Below are positions 8,571-18,641 of a DNA stretch of 64,000 nt, in pieces. A model generated the notes under the pieces. It was not told the DNA's origin, did no database searches, and saw only the letters and a program-made list of their open reading frames with translations. Numbering within the stretch: position 1 is the first letter of the stretch; each line of letters begins with the position of its first letter. Origin of the DNA: Psychrobacter sp. P2G3 (GTDB taxonomy: Bacteria > Pseudomonadota > Gammaproteobacteria > Pseudomonadales > Moraxellaceae); the NCBI RefSeq assembly GCF_001593285.1, contig NZ_CP012529.1:1674001-1738000 (forward strand), read 5' to 3'. The position numbers were made by a program, and so were the translations under genes.

Positions 8571-10187
8571 ATGATACGTTTAACTGAAATTAAATTGCCA
8601 TTAAATCATGCACATGGAGATCTAACTACTGCTATAATGACAAAACTTAAAATTTCTGCTGAGCAAATGGCTTCATTTGTGATGTTTAAACGTGGTTATG
8701 ATGCTCGTAATAAAAGAAATATCCAATTAATTTATACGCTAGACATCACACTTACCGACTCGGATTTAACCAATGATTTACTGGTTCAATTTGAGTCAGA
8801 CAACCATGTTAAAGCAACACCAGACACAAGTTATAACTATGTTGGCCAAGCGCCAGAGGATTTAACTGAGCGTCCTGTTGTTATTGGTTTTGGTCCTTGT
8901 GGTTTATTGGCAGGACTCACCCTTGCCCAAATGGGTTTTAAACCTATTATCATTGAACGCGGTAATGAAGTAAGACAACGCACCAAAGACACCTTTGGCT
9001 TTTGGCGTCAGCGTAAATTAAACACAGAATCAAACGTACAATTCGGTGAAGGTGGAGCAGGTACCTTTTCCGACGGTAAATTATATAGCCAAGTGAAAGA
9101 TCCAAATCATTATGGCCGTAAAGTAATGACAGAATTTGTTAAAGCCGGCGCACCAGAGGAAATTTTATTTGTTAGTAAACCGCACATAGGTACTTATAAG
9201 TTAGTCAGCATGGTAGAAAAAATGCGTGCCGAGATCATAGAACTCGGTGGTGAAGTCCGTTTTGCTACTCGCGTAGATGACTTGCATATAACTGACTCAA
9301 AAGTAACTGGTGTGACACTTAATAGTGGCGAAACCTTAAAAACTAACCATGTTGTTCTTGCTGTTGGCCATAGCGCCCGAGATACTTTTGAAATGATCCA
9401 TGAAAAAGGCGTGTATGTTGAAGCAAAACCTTTCTCAATTGGCTTTAGGATTGAACATAAACAGTCAACCATAGACCAAGCACGCTTTGGTGACAATGCT
9501 GGAAACGAAATACTAGGTGCTGCGGATTACAAACTTGTTCATCACTGTAAAAATGGTCGTTCTGTTTATAGCTTTTGTATGTGTCCAGGCGGCACAGTAG
9601 TGGCAGCAACATCAGAAGAAGGCCGTGTTGTCACTAACGGCATGAGCCAATATTCAAGAAACGAACGTAACGCCAATAGTGCTATTGTTGTAGGCATCGA
9701 CCCAGAGCGAGATTACCCAAACCACCCTCTTGCTGGTATCGACTTACAAAGGAAACTAGAAACCTTAGCGTTTGAATTAGGCGGCAAAGACTACAATGCA
9801 CCAGCACAAACCATTGGCGACTTCTTAAAAGGTAAACCAAATTCAGAATTAGGTGATGTTAACCCGTCTTACACACCGGGCATTACCTTAACCGACTTAA
9901 GCAAAGCACTACCCGATTTTGCCGTAGATGCCATACGTGAAGCCATTCCAGCGTTTAATAAAAAAATCCAAGGATTTTCATCTGACGACGGTTTACTAAC
10001 TGGCGTAGAAACCAGAACATCGTCACCAATAAGTATTAAACGCAATAAAGAATTCCAAAGCATTAATACCAAAGGCTTATTCCCTGCAGGCGAAGGCGCT
10101 GGCTACGCAGGTGGAATATTATCAGCAGGGATTGATGGCATTAAAGTGGCCGAAGCTGTGGCGAAATCGATGTTGAAGATAGATTAA
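8571..10187 (+). CDS. NAD(P)/FAD-dependent dehydrogenase (COG2509-type)
   Basis: This 538-aa protein has an N-terminal ferredoxin-like region (about 1-95, with FVMFKRGYDARNKRN) and then a Rossmann FAD-binding domain starting at PVVIGFGPCGLLAGLTLA (about 104-121). The region VQFGEGGAGTFSDGKLYS and a C-terminal FAD motif GLFPAGEGAGYAGGI follow. The family is widespread and described as uncharacterised FAD-dependent dehydrogenases; no substrate is established. The gene stands alone, with its own hairpin terminator at 10247-10291, and is bracketed by two remnants of the same IS in opposite orientation (ends at 8443 and 10329). It is therefore likely to be an acquired passenger of the island. Confidence 0.88.
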   Translation: MIRLTEIKLPLNHAHGDLTTAIMTKLKISAEQMASFVMFKRGYDARNKRNIQLIYTLDITLTDSDLTNDLLVQFESDNHVKATPDTSYNYVGQAPEDLTERPVVIGFGPCGLLAGLTLAQMGFKPIIIERGNEVRQRTKDTFGFWRQRKLNTESNVQFGEGGAGTFSDGKLYSQVKDPNHYGRKVMTEFVKAGAPEEILFVSKPHIGTYKLVSMVEKMRAEIIELGGEVRFATRVDDLHITDSKVTGVTLNSGETLKTNHVVLAVGHSARDTFEMIHEKGVYVEAKPFSIGFRIEHKQSTIDQARFGDNAGNEILGAADYKLVHHCKNGRSVYSFCMCPGGTVVAATSEEGRVVTNGMSQYSRNERNANSAIVVGIDPERDYPNHPLAGIDLQRKLETLAFELGGKDYNAPAQTIGDFLKGKPNSELGDVNPSYTPGITLTDLSKALPDFAVDAIREAIPAFNKKIQGFSSDDGLLTGVETRTSSPISIKRNKEFQSINTKGLFPAGEGAGYAGGILSAGIDGIKVAEAVAKSMLKID

Positions 10188-10246
10188 GAGCGGCTTTAGG
10201 CAAACCACAATATTAAACCTCTTACCTAGATAAAAATATGCGATCG

Positions 10247-10291
10247 AAAAAGCCTTTCAAGCTATGAAGTATAAAGCTTGAAAGGCTTTTT
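10247..10291 (+). terminator. Rho-independent terminator after the FAD-dehydrogenase gene
   Basis: A perfect 17-bp stem, AAAAAGCCTTTCAAGCT (10247-10263) with its complement at 10275-10291, has an 11-nt loop and a T-run. It lies 60 nt after the stop codon. Confidence 0.85.
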
Positions 10292-10328
10292 TGTGTTTTT
10301 AGGGTGGTGGACTACTCTTGTTGACCTA

Positions 10329-10525
10329 TGCTGTCAAACCTGTAGACATTCACTTGGTAGATTTTAGTTATGCAGCCTGATGCTGAAAGCTAAACCACAT
10401 CTTTCTTGGCAATAGATAACCTAAACCCTTTTGAATTCTAGTCTCACTGCGAGCACAGCTCTTGCCTTGCGTCGCTGCAAAGCAGTGCTTTGCTAATCGC
10501 TCCTCATATAGTACAGCTCAAACCC
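10329..10525 (-). pseudogene. IS3-family element remnant (OrfB 3' end and terminal repeat)
   Basis: The sequence closely follows the left end of the element at 28296: terminal repeat TGCTGTCAAACCTGTAGACA, then the reverse-strand codons of the OrfB C-terminus (ERLAKHCFAATQDKSYA-like, with the same GCGTCGCTGCAAAGCAGTGC stretch). It breaks off near 10515-10525. No complete frame remains. Confidence 0.75.
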
Positions 10526-10980
10526 CGATTTTCACAAAGACACCTGACAAATCTTATTATTAGCAATTTGTGGTGTAAGACTTATATAAATAGGCTTAGA
10601 TAAATTATCAATATAGTGTGTTCATATCTTGGTTAGTGATTAGGGACACGCCCTAGTAATTCTTTTTATGTAGCTGTAACCCGTATTAGTGCCAACCAAT
10701 GATATGAAAGTAAAGATATTAAATAGTTCTGACCGAATTACTAACTTATTAATACAAGAAGCTTTATATCCTTATCTACTACAGCCCCTATTTTAAAGTG
10801 CGGCCTGTCAGAATTCAAAATATGACCTTAAGTCGTCAATAAATAAAGGTTTTATTGATTTGATCAATGAAAATGCTGCAAGTAGAAAAATTCATGAATT
10901 GTATTTCACCTTTTGAAACCTTTGCAAAAACTCTGTAAATGTAACTATTTCCTAAAATAATACAATGAGCGATAAATTAG
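10526..10980. other. Non-coding AT-rich stretch
   Basis: No supported gene was found. It is AT-rich sequence with stops in all frames between two transposase remnants, probably the debris of successive insertions. Confidence 0.5.
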
Positions 10981-11210
10981 ATAACAACATCTGGTTCTGA
11001 GTCTTTAAGGTGGTTGATGACTATAACCACGAGGTGTTAGGTATTAATATTAGTATGAATATACTGTTGTTAAGAGTGATTCGTTACCTTAATCAATTAG
11101 CCGAGTGGCGTTGCTATCCACAACAAATTCGCTTAGATAATGTCAGTGCTTTTATGTTACATATCTTTAGTAACTGGACAGCTAAGATAGCTAAAGGACA
11201 TAAGGAATAA
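10981..11210 (+). pseudogene. IS3-family (IS2/IS407-like) transposase fragment
   Basis: The frame encodes VDDYNHEVLGINI, RVIRYLNQLAEWRCYPQQIRLDN and ends SNWTAKIAKGHKE. This is the central DDE part of an IS3-family OrfB (VVDDYNRE and IRSDNGPEF in intact relatives). It differs from the IS at 28296, so a second element type has visited this locus. The N-terminus, the final glutamate region and both ends are missing. Confidence 0.7.
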
Positions 11211-11302
11211 GTAGTTATGCTAAATTCTTACATAAGTAACAGTACATAGGGTATATTGGACATATAAGATAGATTAATCTCTGATTTAGTGGGGAGTTAA
11301 TA

Positions 11303-14300
11303 ATGTCTGATATAAGTTCAAACATATCGTTGCCAAAAGGTGGAGGCGCTATAGCTGGCTTGGGGGAGACCTTCTCACCAGATCTTTTTACCGGAACGGG
11401 TAACTTTTCAGTACCCATCGACATTCCTCCAGGTCGGAATGGCTTTCAACCTCAACTAAGCCTTGTTTACAGCACTGGTAATGGTATCAGTCCCTTTGGC
11501 TTAGGGTGGCAGCTCACTATTCCAGGTGTTAGCATAAAAACGAGCAAAGGTATTCCTCGTTATTTGGGTGAAGATACTTTCATTCTCTCAGGTGCTGAAG
11601 ACCTTGTTCCCATTCAAAAAGATAAGGGCGTTACTCAATATAGACCTCGTACTGAAGGGCTATTCGCCAAAATATTTAGACATTTGGATGCTAATAATGA
11701 TTACTGGCAAGTACGAAGTAAAGAAGGGTTAACCAGTTATTACGGAAATGAAAAATCTAGAAAATCTGATACTGCAACTATTGCAGACCCACAAAATAAT
11801 GATAATGTTTTTGTATGGAAGTTAACCAAAACTGAAGACACATTTGGTAATCAAATACGCTATAAGTATTTTGATGACTCTGATGAAGACTATACTCAAA
11901 GCTACTTGCATGAGATTCTTTACCTAAATTATGGGGAAGACCTTAATGATAACAATCCAGCATTTCTCATAACCATTCGTTTCAGTTATGAAGATTTGCC
12001 AGAACAAAAAAGTATTTATCCCTCATCAGATCATCGGGCAGGCTTTGAGGTTCGCACCGCTAAACGCTGCTCTTCGATAGAAATTTACAGCAATCCCGAT
12101 GCACTACCTCAAGATAAGCTCACAACAAGCCAACTCACCCGAAGTTACCATCTCAAGTACATAGATCAATTAAGTCTAGATAAACAACAAGCCCAAAAAG
12201 TAAAACCTCCGCAAAACGGTCTTTCTTATTTGTATCAAATCGAAGTCATAGGACATGACAACGATCAAACAGAAATCTTGCCTGCCCCTCAATTTAGTTA
12301 CAGCACTTTTGAGCCAGAACAGCGCAAGTTTACAGCGTTAGATAACCAAAACCTGCCTACACAGTCTCTGACTGATGCTGATTTAGAGCTGGTCGATTTA
12401 TTTGGTAATGGATTACCCGACTTATTAGAGACAAAAGGCGTAATCCGCTACTGGCGTAACCTCGGTAATGGTAAGTTTGATATACCACGCATAATGAAAA
12501 AAGAAGCGCCAACAGGCCTTGAGCTTTCCTCTGCTGGTGTACAATTGCTAGATGCCAATGGTGATGGCAGGCCTGATTTAATGGTCAGTAATGCGCAAAT
12601 GAATGGCTATTTCTCTAGTGAAGCGGGCGCATTGTGGGATCGTCATTCGTTTCAACCCTATCGCTCAGCACCTTCTTTTAGCTTACAAGATTTGCAAGTA
12701 AAATTCATTGACCTTAATGGTAATGGTGTTACCGATGCCCTTCGAAGCGGCAGTCGTTTTGAGCTGTTCTATAACGATTCTGATAAAGGCTGGTCAAGCA
12801 CTCAGCAAGTTTCGCGCAAAGCGCTAAAATATTTCCCGAATGTCAGTTTCACAGACCCACGCGTTAAGTGGGCTGATATGTCTGGTGATGGATTAACCGA
12901 TATTGTGATGGTTCATGATGGCAATATCGAATACTGGCCATACCAAGGTTATGGAAAATGGGGGAGGCGTGTGCATATGCATAACAGCCCTCGGTTGCCC
13001 TATGGTTACGACTTGCAACGACTCTATCTTGACGACATCGACGGTAGTGGCAATGCAGATATGATTTATGTAGACGATTACAAAGTAACACTTTGGCTTA
13101 ATCAGGCAGGAAAAGGTTGGAGTGATCCAATAATTATTAATGGAACGCCACCTGTCACTAGTCCTACAGCAATTAGATTGGTTGATTTATATGGGAGCGG
13201 TGTGAGTGGCTTATTGTGGACAGATAATAAGAATGGAACAGGTCACCATTATTATTTTCTTGATTTTACGGGTGGCGTAAAGCCTTATTTACTCAATGAG
13301 ATGGATAATCAGCTTGGTGCATTAACTCGTGTGTACTATGAGTCCTCTATTCGTTTTTATCTTGAGGATGAAAAGCGGGTCGATACCCGTTGGCAGAGCA
13401 CCTTACCATTCCCTGTTCAGGTGGTGAGCCGGGTAGAATCAATTGATCTTATCTCCCAAAGCAAACTGACCACTGAATACAGCTATCACCACGGCTATTG
13501 GGATGGCAAAGAGAGAGAGTTCCGTGGTTTTGGCCGCGTTGACCAATGGGATACGGAAAGTTTTGACAATTACCACCAATATACTACCGACAGCCAACTA
13601 TCCTTTCTTGATATTGATTATACCTACTTTTCAGCGCCCACAGAAACGCGTAACTGGTTTCATCAAGGCCCTGTGCGTAAAAAAGAGGGACACTGGAGTA
13701 GCTCTGATTTTAGACACGAATATTGGGCAGGGGATCCTGGGCAACTAGACGGACTATACGATCAAGAAAGCTTTCTAAAAACGTTACAACCACAAGACAG
13801 ACGTGATGCTATACGTACCCTGAGAGGGACTTTACTGCGCTCAGAGACTTATGCGCTGGATGGCAGCGTAAGAGAAGGCATTCCCTACACCGTTTCAGAA
13901 TCTGCCTTTGAGCTTAAAGAAATAGCGGTTCCTACCCAAGTTAAGTCCAATAGACAACGCATATACTTTCCTTTCTCTGTAGCCAGTCGAATCACACAGT
14001 GGGAGCGCGGTGATGAGCCGATGACCCAATTTAGCTTCACTAGCCATTACGATGACTATGGTCAACCGCAAAGAAGCTGGCAAGTTGCCTGTCCAAAAGG
14101 CTGGATAGATAAGTTCAGTCAGACAGAAAATTACCTTGCTACCTTTGTTCAAAGCTCTTTTGCACAACGTGATGACGAGCAAATTTATATCGTAGACCGA
14201 CTCGCTGAATCTAAGCGTTATGAGTTATTAATACCAACGCCGCAGACCCTTCTCCAAATTAAACAGGCCGTTGAGAACAAACAGATTAATAAACAGCTAA

Positions 14301-17300
14301 TCGGTCATTCTCTTAACTTTTATGATGGTAATAAATATACTGGCTTGGCATTGGGGAAAATTGGTGAACATGGCGTCCTTTCACGTAGTGAATCCTTGGT
14401 ATTAACGCAAGAGACTCTTAATCATATTTATGATAATCAGATACCCGATGTTTTTGCTAAAAATGGACAGCCTAATTGGTCTAGTGAATATCCGCAACAA
14501 TTTGTCGATAGCCTGCCTGTGAATAGCTCTCATGATGCGACACGTCCAGACCTAGCTATTACACCGCTTGCATATGGCTTTGCCGATGGATTAACGCCAC
14601 CCTATACCCATGGTTACTACGCAGCTGGGCAGCGTCAGGAAATAAACGCCCGTGGCATGGTGACCACTAGTGTCAATCCTTTCGGGAGTGAATCGCATAT
14701 TGAATATGATCAATATGACTTTTTTCCTATCAAGGCAACTAACCCTAGAGGGCTTACTATTCAGGCAGAGTATGATTACCGTACTTTGCAAATTGCCTTA
14801 ATGATTGATGCCAATGGTAATCAAAGCCAAGCAAGCTATTCACCGTTGGGAATGTTACAAAGCATACAAGTTAACGCTAAAGCAGGGGAAAATATCGGCG
14901 ACCGAGTAGAACAACCTAGCATACGGTATCGATATGATTTTAATGCTTTTGTTGATAGTCAAAAACAGGGGCAAAACCCACAACCAGTGTATGTGCACAC
15001 CCTGCAGCGGACTGAACATGCATGGCAGTTAATTGATGAAGAGAACGACAAAAGAGCGGCAGCAAATCTAGCAGAAATGACAGAATCAGAAATCACTGAT
15101 TTTTTCGATAACGAAGAAGATAAATACCCCGAACGCTTTATACAAATGCGTGAGTATAGTGATGGTTTTGGTAGACAGATACAAACACGTGTACAAGCGG
15201 CCGAAACTCGTTTTGGCGATAATAATTTCGGTCATAGCGGATTACCTGCCAATCAATCCGATGAACAAATAACAAAGCAGATAGTAACGGGCACAGTAAA
15301 TAGAGCCAAATCACAACCTAATGTCATTGTTAGTGGCTGGCAAACCTTTAATAATAAAGGCAGTGTAGTAGAGCAATACGAACCTTTTTATCATGTAGGT
15401 TGGGATTATTTAAATAGAAACGAGCATCAAGCTCAAAATGACAAACACGGCAAAGCCGCCAAAATGTTCTATGACCCTAGAGGTCAAGTGATTCGCACCC
15501 TTAATCCAGATGGCTCAGAACAGAGAGTGATTTACGGTATTCCTAAACGATTAGACAGTCCGGAAGACTTCATTCCCAGCCCTTGGCAAGCTTATACTTA
15601 TGATGCCAATGATAATGCAGGGCGAACCCATTTTAACGAAAGTCAGAACTATCAAAACCACTGGGATACGCCAGCACATATTGAACTAGATGCCTTAGGC
15701 AGAACCATCAAAGTAGTAGAACGATTAAAAAGTAGTAATGACCCAGTTGATTGGATAGTTACAAAATCGCGTTACGATATTCTGGGCAATCTACTGGAAG
15801 TGACCGATGCATTGGGTCGTATTGCATTCAAATACAGCTATTCACTTATACCAGAATCGTCGCCGCTGCGTATCGACAGTATCGATGCTGGAATACGTCA
15901 AATAATAACCGACGCTGTAGGGCAAGAAGTTGAACGTAGAGATAGCAAAGGCGCACTGGTCTTACAAAGTTACGATTCGCTGCTGCGTCCGAAATACTTC
16001 TGGGCGCGTAATACCGAGCAAGGAGATATTACCCTGCGCCAGCGTAATCACTATGGGGATGATAACGTAGCTGATTTTGATGTCGCTAAGATAAGTAACA
16101 CTTTAGGGCAATTAACCAAACACTATGATGAAGCCGGTAGCGTGAGTACGTCAGGTTTTGACTTTAAAGGTAATCCGCTAGATAGCACCCGACAAGTCAT
16201 TGCTGAACAGCATCTTCTAAGCCCTTATGATAGCGCTGCCAATAATAACTGGGACATAAAGCCCTTCCAGGTAAATTGGCAAGCACCAGCTGGCACTAGT
16301 GAACAAGACTACGCAACCAGTCTATTAAACCCCTTTCAATACACCAGTAGCTCACGTTTTGATGCGCTCAACCGTGCAACAGAGATTGTCTATCCAGAAG
16401 ATGTGACAGGCAAACGCGCCAAACTAATCCCATATTACAATCGCTCAGGCGCCCTAGAAAGTGTGGCGCTGGATAATGAGACTTATGTAGAACGCATTGT
16501 CTATAATGCCAAAGGGCAGAGAATTTTGATTACCTATGGTAATGGCGCTCTAACCCGTTATAGCTATGATGATAATACTTTTCGCTTGAATCGTTTACGC
16601 ACAGAGCACTTCGATGTAAATATTCATGCATCAAATTCCTCGGCCTATAAATCAACAGGTAAAGTGCTACAAGACTTTGCTTACCAATATGACCTCAATG
16701 GCAATATTCTAAAAATAGCAGATCGCTCACCTGAATGTGGCGTGCATAATCCAGCCCTAAACATCGACAAGCTCGATAGACTCTTTCAATATGATCCCTT
16801 ATCAAGACTAACCTCTGCAACGGGTAGAGAAAGTGATAGGTCATTATCTACCCCAGACGGCCCTGAATTACCCCACCATAATGACGTTACAAAAACGCGT
16901 GCTTATATCCAAACCTACCAGTATGACAAAATGGGCAATATGCAATTATTGAAGCATACCCATGTCACTAATAGAGGAAATGTAGTTAGTAACAGAGACT
17001 TTACTGTTGAAGCGAATAATAACCGACTTGAGCAAGTCAGTTTTAGCGGAACGGAATTTTCTTATGCTTATGATGTCAATGGCAATATGATAAGCGAAGG
17101 ATTAGCTCGTCATTTTGAATGGAATCATAGTGATCAGCTGACAGTGTTTAGAACCCAAACAGGCAATAGTAAGCCCAGCATCCATGCCCAGTATCTATAT
17201 GATGCTTCAGGGCTGCGTGTGATGAAACTGGTACGCAAACAAGGTGGTGGCTGGGAAAGCCGAGTTTATATCGGTGAGCTGTTTGAGCATTTTCGCTGGG

Positions 17301-18511
17301 ATAATTCAGGCGCTAGCCCAAAAGAGAATAATGTCTTGCATATCATGGATAATCAACAGCGGATTGCATTAGTGAGAAAAGGAGACGCTCATCAAAACGA
17401 TGCTGGGCCAGCCGTACAATTTCATCTAAGCGATCATTTGGGAAGCAGTAATCTGGTACTGGATGATGCTGGGGAAATGATAAATCGGGAAGAGCATTAT
17501 CCCTACGGTGAAACCAGCTTTGGTAGTTTTGCTCGCAAGCGCTATCGGTTTACTGGTAAAGAGCGGGATGAGGAGAGTGGTTTAAATTATCATAGGGCAA
17601 GGTATTATTCAGTTTCAACAGTTAGGTGGATTTCTTGTGATCCTATTGGGCTTGCGGGTGGGATTAATTTGTTTTCGTATGCAAGTTCTAACCCAAATAA
17701 TCGTGTTGATCTTAATGGGATGGATGATAAAGAAAAGGTATATATTGATTTGTTAGAAGTAACAGCAGGAGATATTTTAGAAAAAGCAATAGATACAGTA
17801 GCTAATGGCACTCCATTACGTTTTCAGGATGGTGTTATTGCACATTACATAATTGGATCAATAATGGAGTACTCGCACGGGGCTACTGCAGATAAAGGAC
17901 TTAAACATATATACGAAAATATCACACCATCACATTCTATAGAACCTTCTTATGATGCTGATGACCCACACACATCTTTTAATCAGGATTTTCGTTTGCG
18001 TCCAGATATTTATATAGGACCTAAAAAAAACGGTAGTGATACCTTAGGCGAGGAGGGAGAAGTCTTTGAAATTAAGCCAGCGAATGATATCGAGGGTGCA
18101 AGAAATCAAGCAAATGAATATGTTACTGCTTTGGACAAGATTGGGTTTCCAGCAAAGTTGGGTGAAAGCTTGCCTAGCAATCATATATATCAGATAACAC
18201 TGCCAAAAAGAATGCTGTCTTTTTGGTCTCCCGAACCTGGGGTTATTTTATACAAATGGAGTAAAATAAAAGTTAATACACAGAAAGCTCCTGTAAAACA
18301 ACCACAAGAAGTCCCTGAGGCTGTTAAAAAAATTGGAATAGTAACTGCTTTCACTGCTGCTGCAGCAAAAGCCCTTGATTTAATAAAAAATGCTCCTAAG
18401 TTAACTTTTCCTGTGCCGTCAATGCCGTCAATGCCGTCAATGCCGTTAATTTTTAATCCAAGAATTCTAGAAAATATGATAAATAACGGGAGAGATCCAG
18501 ATATTACATAA
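11303..18511 (+). CDS. Tc toxin subunit, fused TcB-TcC with C-terminal nuclease-like effector
   Basis: This is a 2402-aa protein with GGGGAG upstream of the ATG. Residues 1-300 are the SpvB/TcaC N-terminal domain (KGGGAIAGLGETF, GLGWQL). FG-GAP/VCBS-like propeller repeats follow (DLFGNGLPDL near 364, DANGDGRPDL near 416, DLNGNGVTDA near 471, DMSGDGLTDI near 525, DIDGSGNADM near 579). Then come the TcdB middle domains and the Rhs/YD shell (YDVNGNMI, YDASGLRVMK). The Rhs core signature runs from RFTGKERDEESGLNYHRARY (2082) through DPIGLAGG (2113) to DLNG (2136-2139). The last 263 residues (2140-2402) are the variable effector, with RPDIYI (Asp2235) and FEIKP (Glu2256, Lys2258) resembling a PD-(D/E)xK nuclease. 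In Tc toxins the B-C shell encloses the cut effector and docks on TcA, which injects it into a target cell. The TcA-like gene follows 130 nt downstream. The family call is firm. The effector activity is inferred. Confidence 0.95.
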   Translation: MSDISSNISLPKGGGAIAGLGETFSPDLFTGTGNFSVPIDIPPGRNGFQPQLSLVYSTGNGISPFGLGWQLTIPGVSIKTSKGIPRYLGEDTFILSGAEDLVPIQKDKGVTQYRPRTEGLFAKIFRHLDANNDYWQVRSKEGLTSYYGNEKSRKSDTATIADPQNNDNVFVWKLTKTEDTFGNQIRYKYFDDSDEDYTQSYLHEILYLNYGEDLNDNNPAFLITIRFSYEDLPEQKSIYPSSDHRAGFEVRTAKRCSSIEIYSNPDALPQDKLTTSQLTRSYHLKYIDQLSLDKQQAQKVKPPQNGLSYLYQIEVIGHDNDQTEILPAPQFSYSTFEPEQRKFTALDNQNLPTQSLTDADLELVDLFGNGLPDLLETKGVIRYWRNLGNGKFDIPRIMKKEAPTGLELSSAGVQLLDANGDGRPDLMVSNAQMNGYFSSEAGALWDRHSFQPYRSAPSFSLQDLQVKFIDLNGNGVTDALRSGSRFELFYNDSDKGWSSTQQVSRKALKYFPNVSFTDPRVKWADMSGDGLTDIVMVHDGNIEYWPYQGYGKWGRRVHMHNSPRLPYGYDLQRLYLDDIDGSGNADMIYVDDYKVTLWLNQAGKGWSDPIIINGTPPVTSPTAIRLVDLYGSGVSGLLWTDNKNGTGHHYYFLDFTGGVKPYLLNEMDNQLGALTRVYYESSIRFYLEDEKRVDTRWQSTLPFPVQVVSRVESIDLISQSKLTTEYSYHHGYWDGKEREFRGFGRVDQWDTESFDNYHQYTTDSQLSFLDIDYTYFSAPTETRNWFHQGPVRKKEGHWSSSDFRHEYWAGDPGQLDGLYDQESFLKTLQPQDRRDAIRTLRGTLLRSETYALDGSVREGIPYTVSESAFELKEIAVPTQVKSNRQRIYFPFSVASRITQWERGDEPMTQFSFTSHYDDYGQPQRSWQVACPKGWIDKFSQTENYLATFVQSSFAQRDDEQIYIVDRLAESKRYELLIPTPQTLLQIKQAVENKQINKQLIGHSLNFYDGNKYTGLALGKIGEHGVLSRSESLVLTQETLNHIYDNQIPDVFAKNGQPNWSSEYPQQFVDSLPVNSSHDATRPDLAITPLAYGFADGLTPPYTHGYYAAGQRQEINARGMVTTSVNPFGSESHIEYDQYDFFPIKATNPRGLTIQAEYDYRTLQIALMIDANGNQSQASYSPLGMLQSIQVNAKAGENIGDRVEQPSIRYRYDFNAFVDSQKQGQNPQPVYVHTLQRTEHAWQLIDEENDKRAAANLAEMTESEITDFFDNEEDKYPERFIQMREYSDGFGRQIQTRVQAAETRFGDNNFGHSGLPANQSDEQITKQIVTGTVNRAKSQPNVIVSGWQTFNNKGSVVEQYEPFYHVGWDYLNRNEHQAQNDKHGKAAKMFYDPRGQVIRTLNPDGSEQRVIYGIPKRLDSPEDFIPSPWQAYTYDANDNAGRTHFNESQNYQNHWDTPAHIELDALGRTIKVVERLKSSNDPVDWIVTKSRYDILGNLLEVTDALGRIAFKYSYSLIPESSPLRIDSIDAGIRQIITDAVGQEVERRDSKGALVLQSYDSLLRPKYFWARNTEQGDITLRQRNHYGDDNVADFDVAKISNTLGQLTKHYDEAGSVSTSGFDFKGNPLDSTRQVIAEQHLLSPYDSAANNNWDIKPFQVNWQAPAGTSEQDYATSLLNPFQYTSSSRFDALNRATEIVYPEDVTGKRAKLIPYYNRSGALESVALDNETYVERIVYNAKGQRILITYGNGALTRYSYDDNTFRLNRLRTEHFDVNIHASNSSAYKSTGKVLQDFAYQYDLNGNILKIADRSPECGVHNPALNIDKLDRLFQYDPLSRLTSATGRESDRSLSTPDGPELPHHNDVTKTRAYIQTYQYDKMGNMQLLKHTHVTNRGNVVSNRDFTVEANNNRLEQVSFSGTEFSYAYDVNGNMISEGLARHFEWNHSDQLTVFRTQTGNSKPSIHAQYLYDASGLRVMKLVRKQGGGWESRVYIGELFEHFRWDNSGASPKENNVLHIMDNQQRIALVRKGDAHQNDAGPAVQFHLSDHLGSSNLVLDDAGEMINREEHYPYGETSFGSFARKRYRFTGKERDEESGLNYHRARYYSVSTVRWISCDPIGLAGGINLFSYASSNPNNRVDLNGMDDKEKVYIDLLEVTAGDILEKAIDTVANGTPLRFQDGVIAHYIIGSIMEYSHGATADKGLKHIYENITPSHSIEPSYDADDPHTSFNQDFRLRPDIYIGPKKNGSDTLGEEGEVFEIKPANDIEGARNQANEYVTALDKIGFPAKLGESLPSNHIYQITLPKRMLSFWSPEPGVILYKWSKIKVNTQKAPVKQPQEVPEAVKKIGIVTAFTAAAAKALDLIKNAPKLTFPVPSMPSMPSMPLIFNPRILENMINNGRDPDIT
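18415..18445 (+). repeat. Short in-frame tandem repeat coding Pro-Ser-Met
   Basis: Three near-perfect copies of the 9-mer CCGTCAATG encode PSMPSMPSMP near the C-terminus of the TcB-TcC effector. The tract follows a hydrophobic alanine-rich segment. Slippage could vary its copy number without changing the frame. Confidence 0.7.
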
Positions 18512-18641
18512 GCGTATAAAGAAACAAAAGTTTAAAAAAATGTATAAGAGAACTAAGTTTAAAGAATTTATCCAGCTATAAATGAAGTGAACATTAGGGA
18601 AGCTAATATAGGCAGTTAAACATAACCAAAGGATTGGGATT

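Noticed and set aside
8046..10525. A functional composite transposon around the FAD-dehydrogenase gene
   Set aside because: Both IS copies are short remnants lacking catalytic residues and their outer ends, so the unit cannot move on its own.
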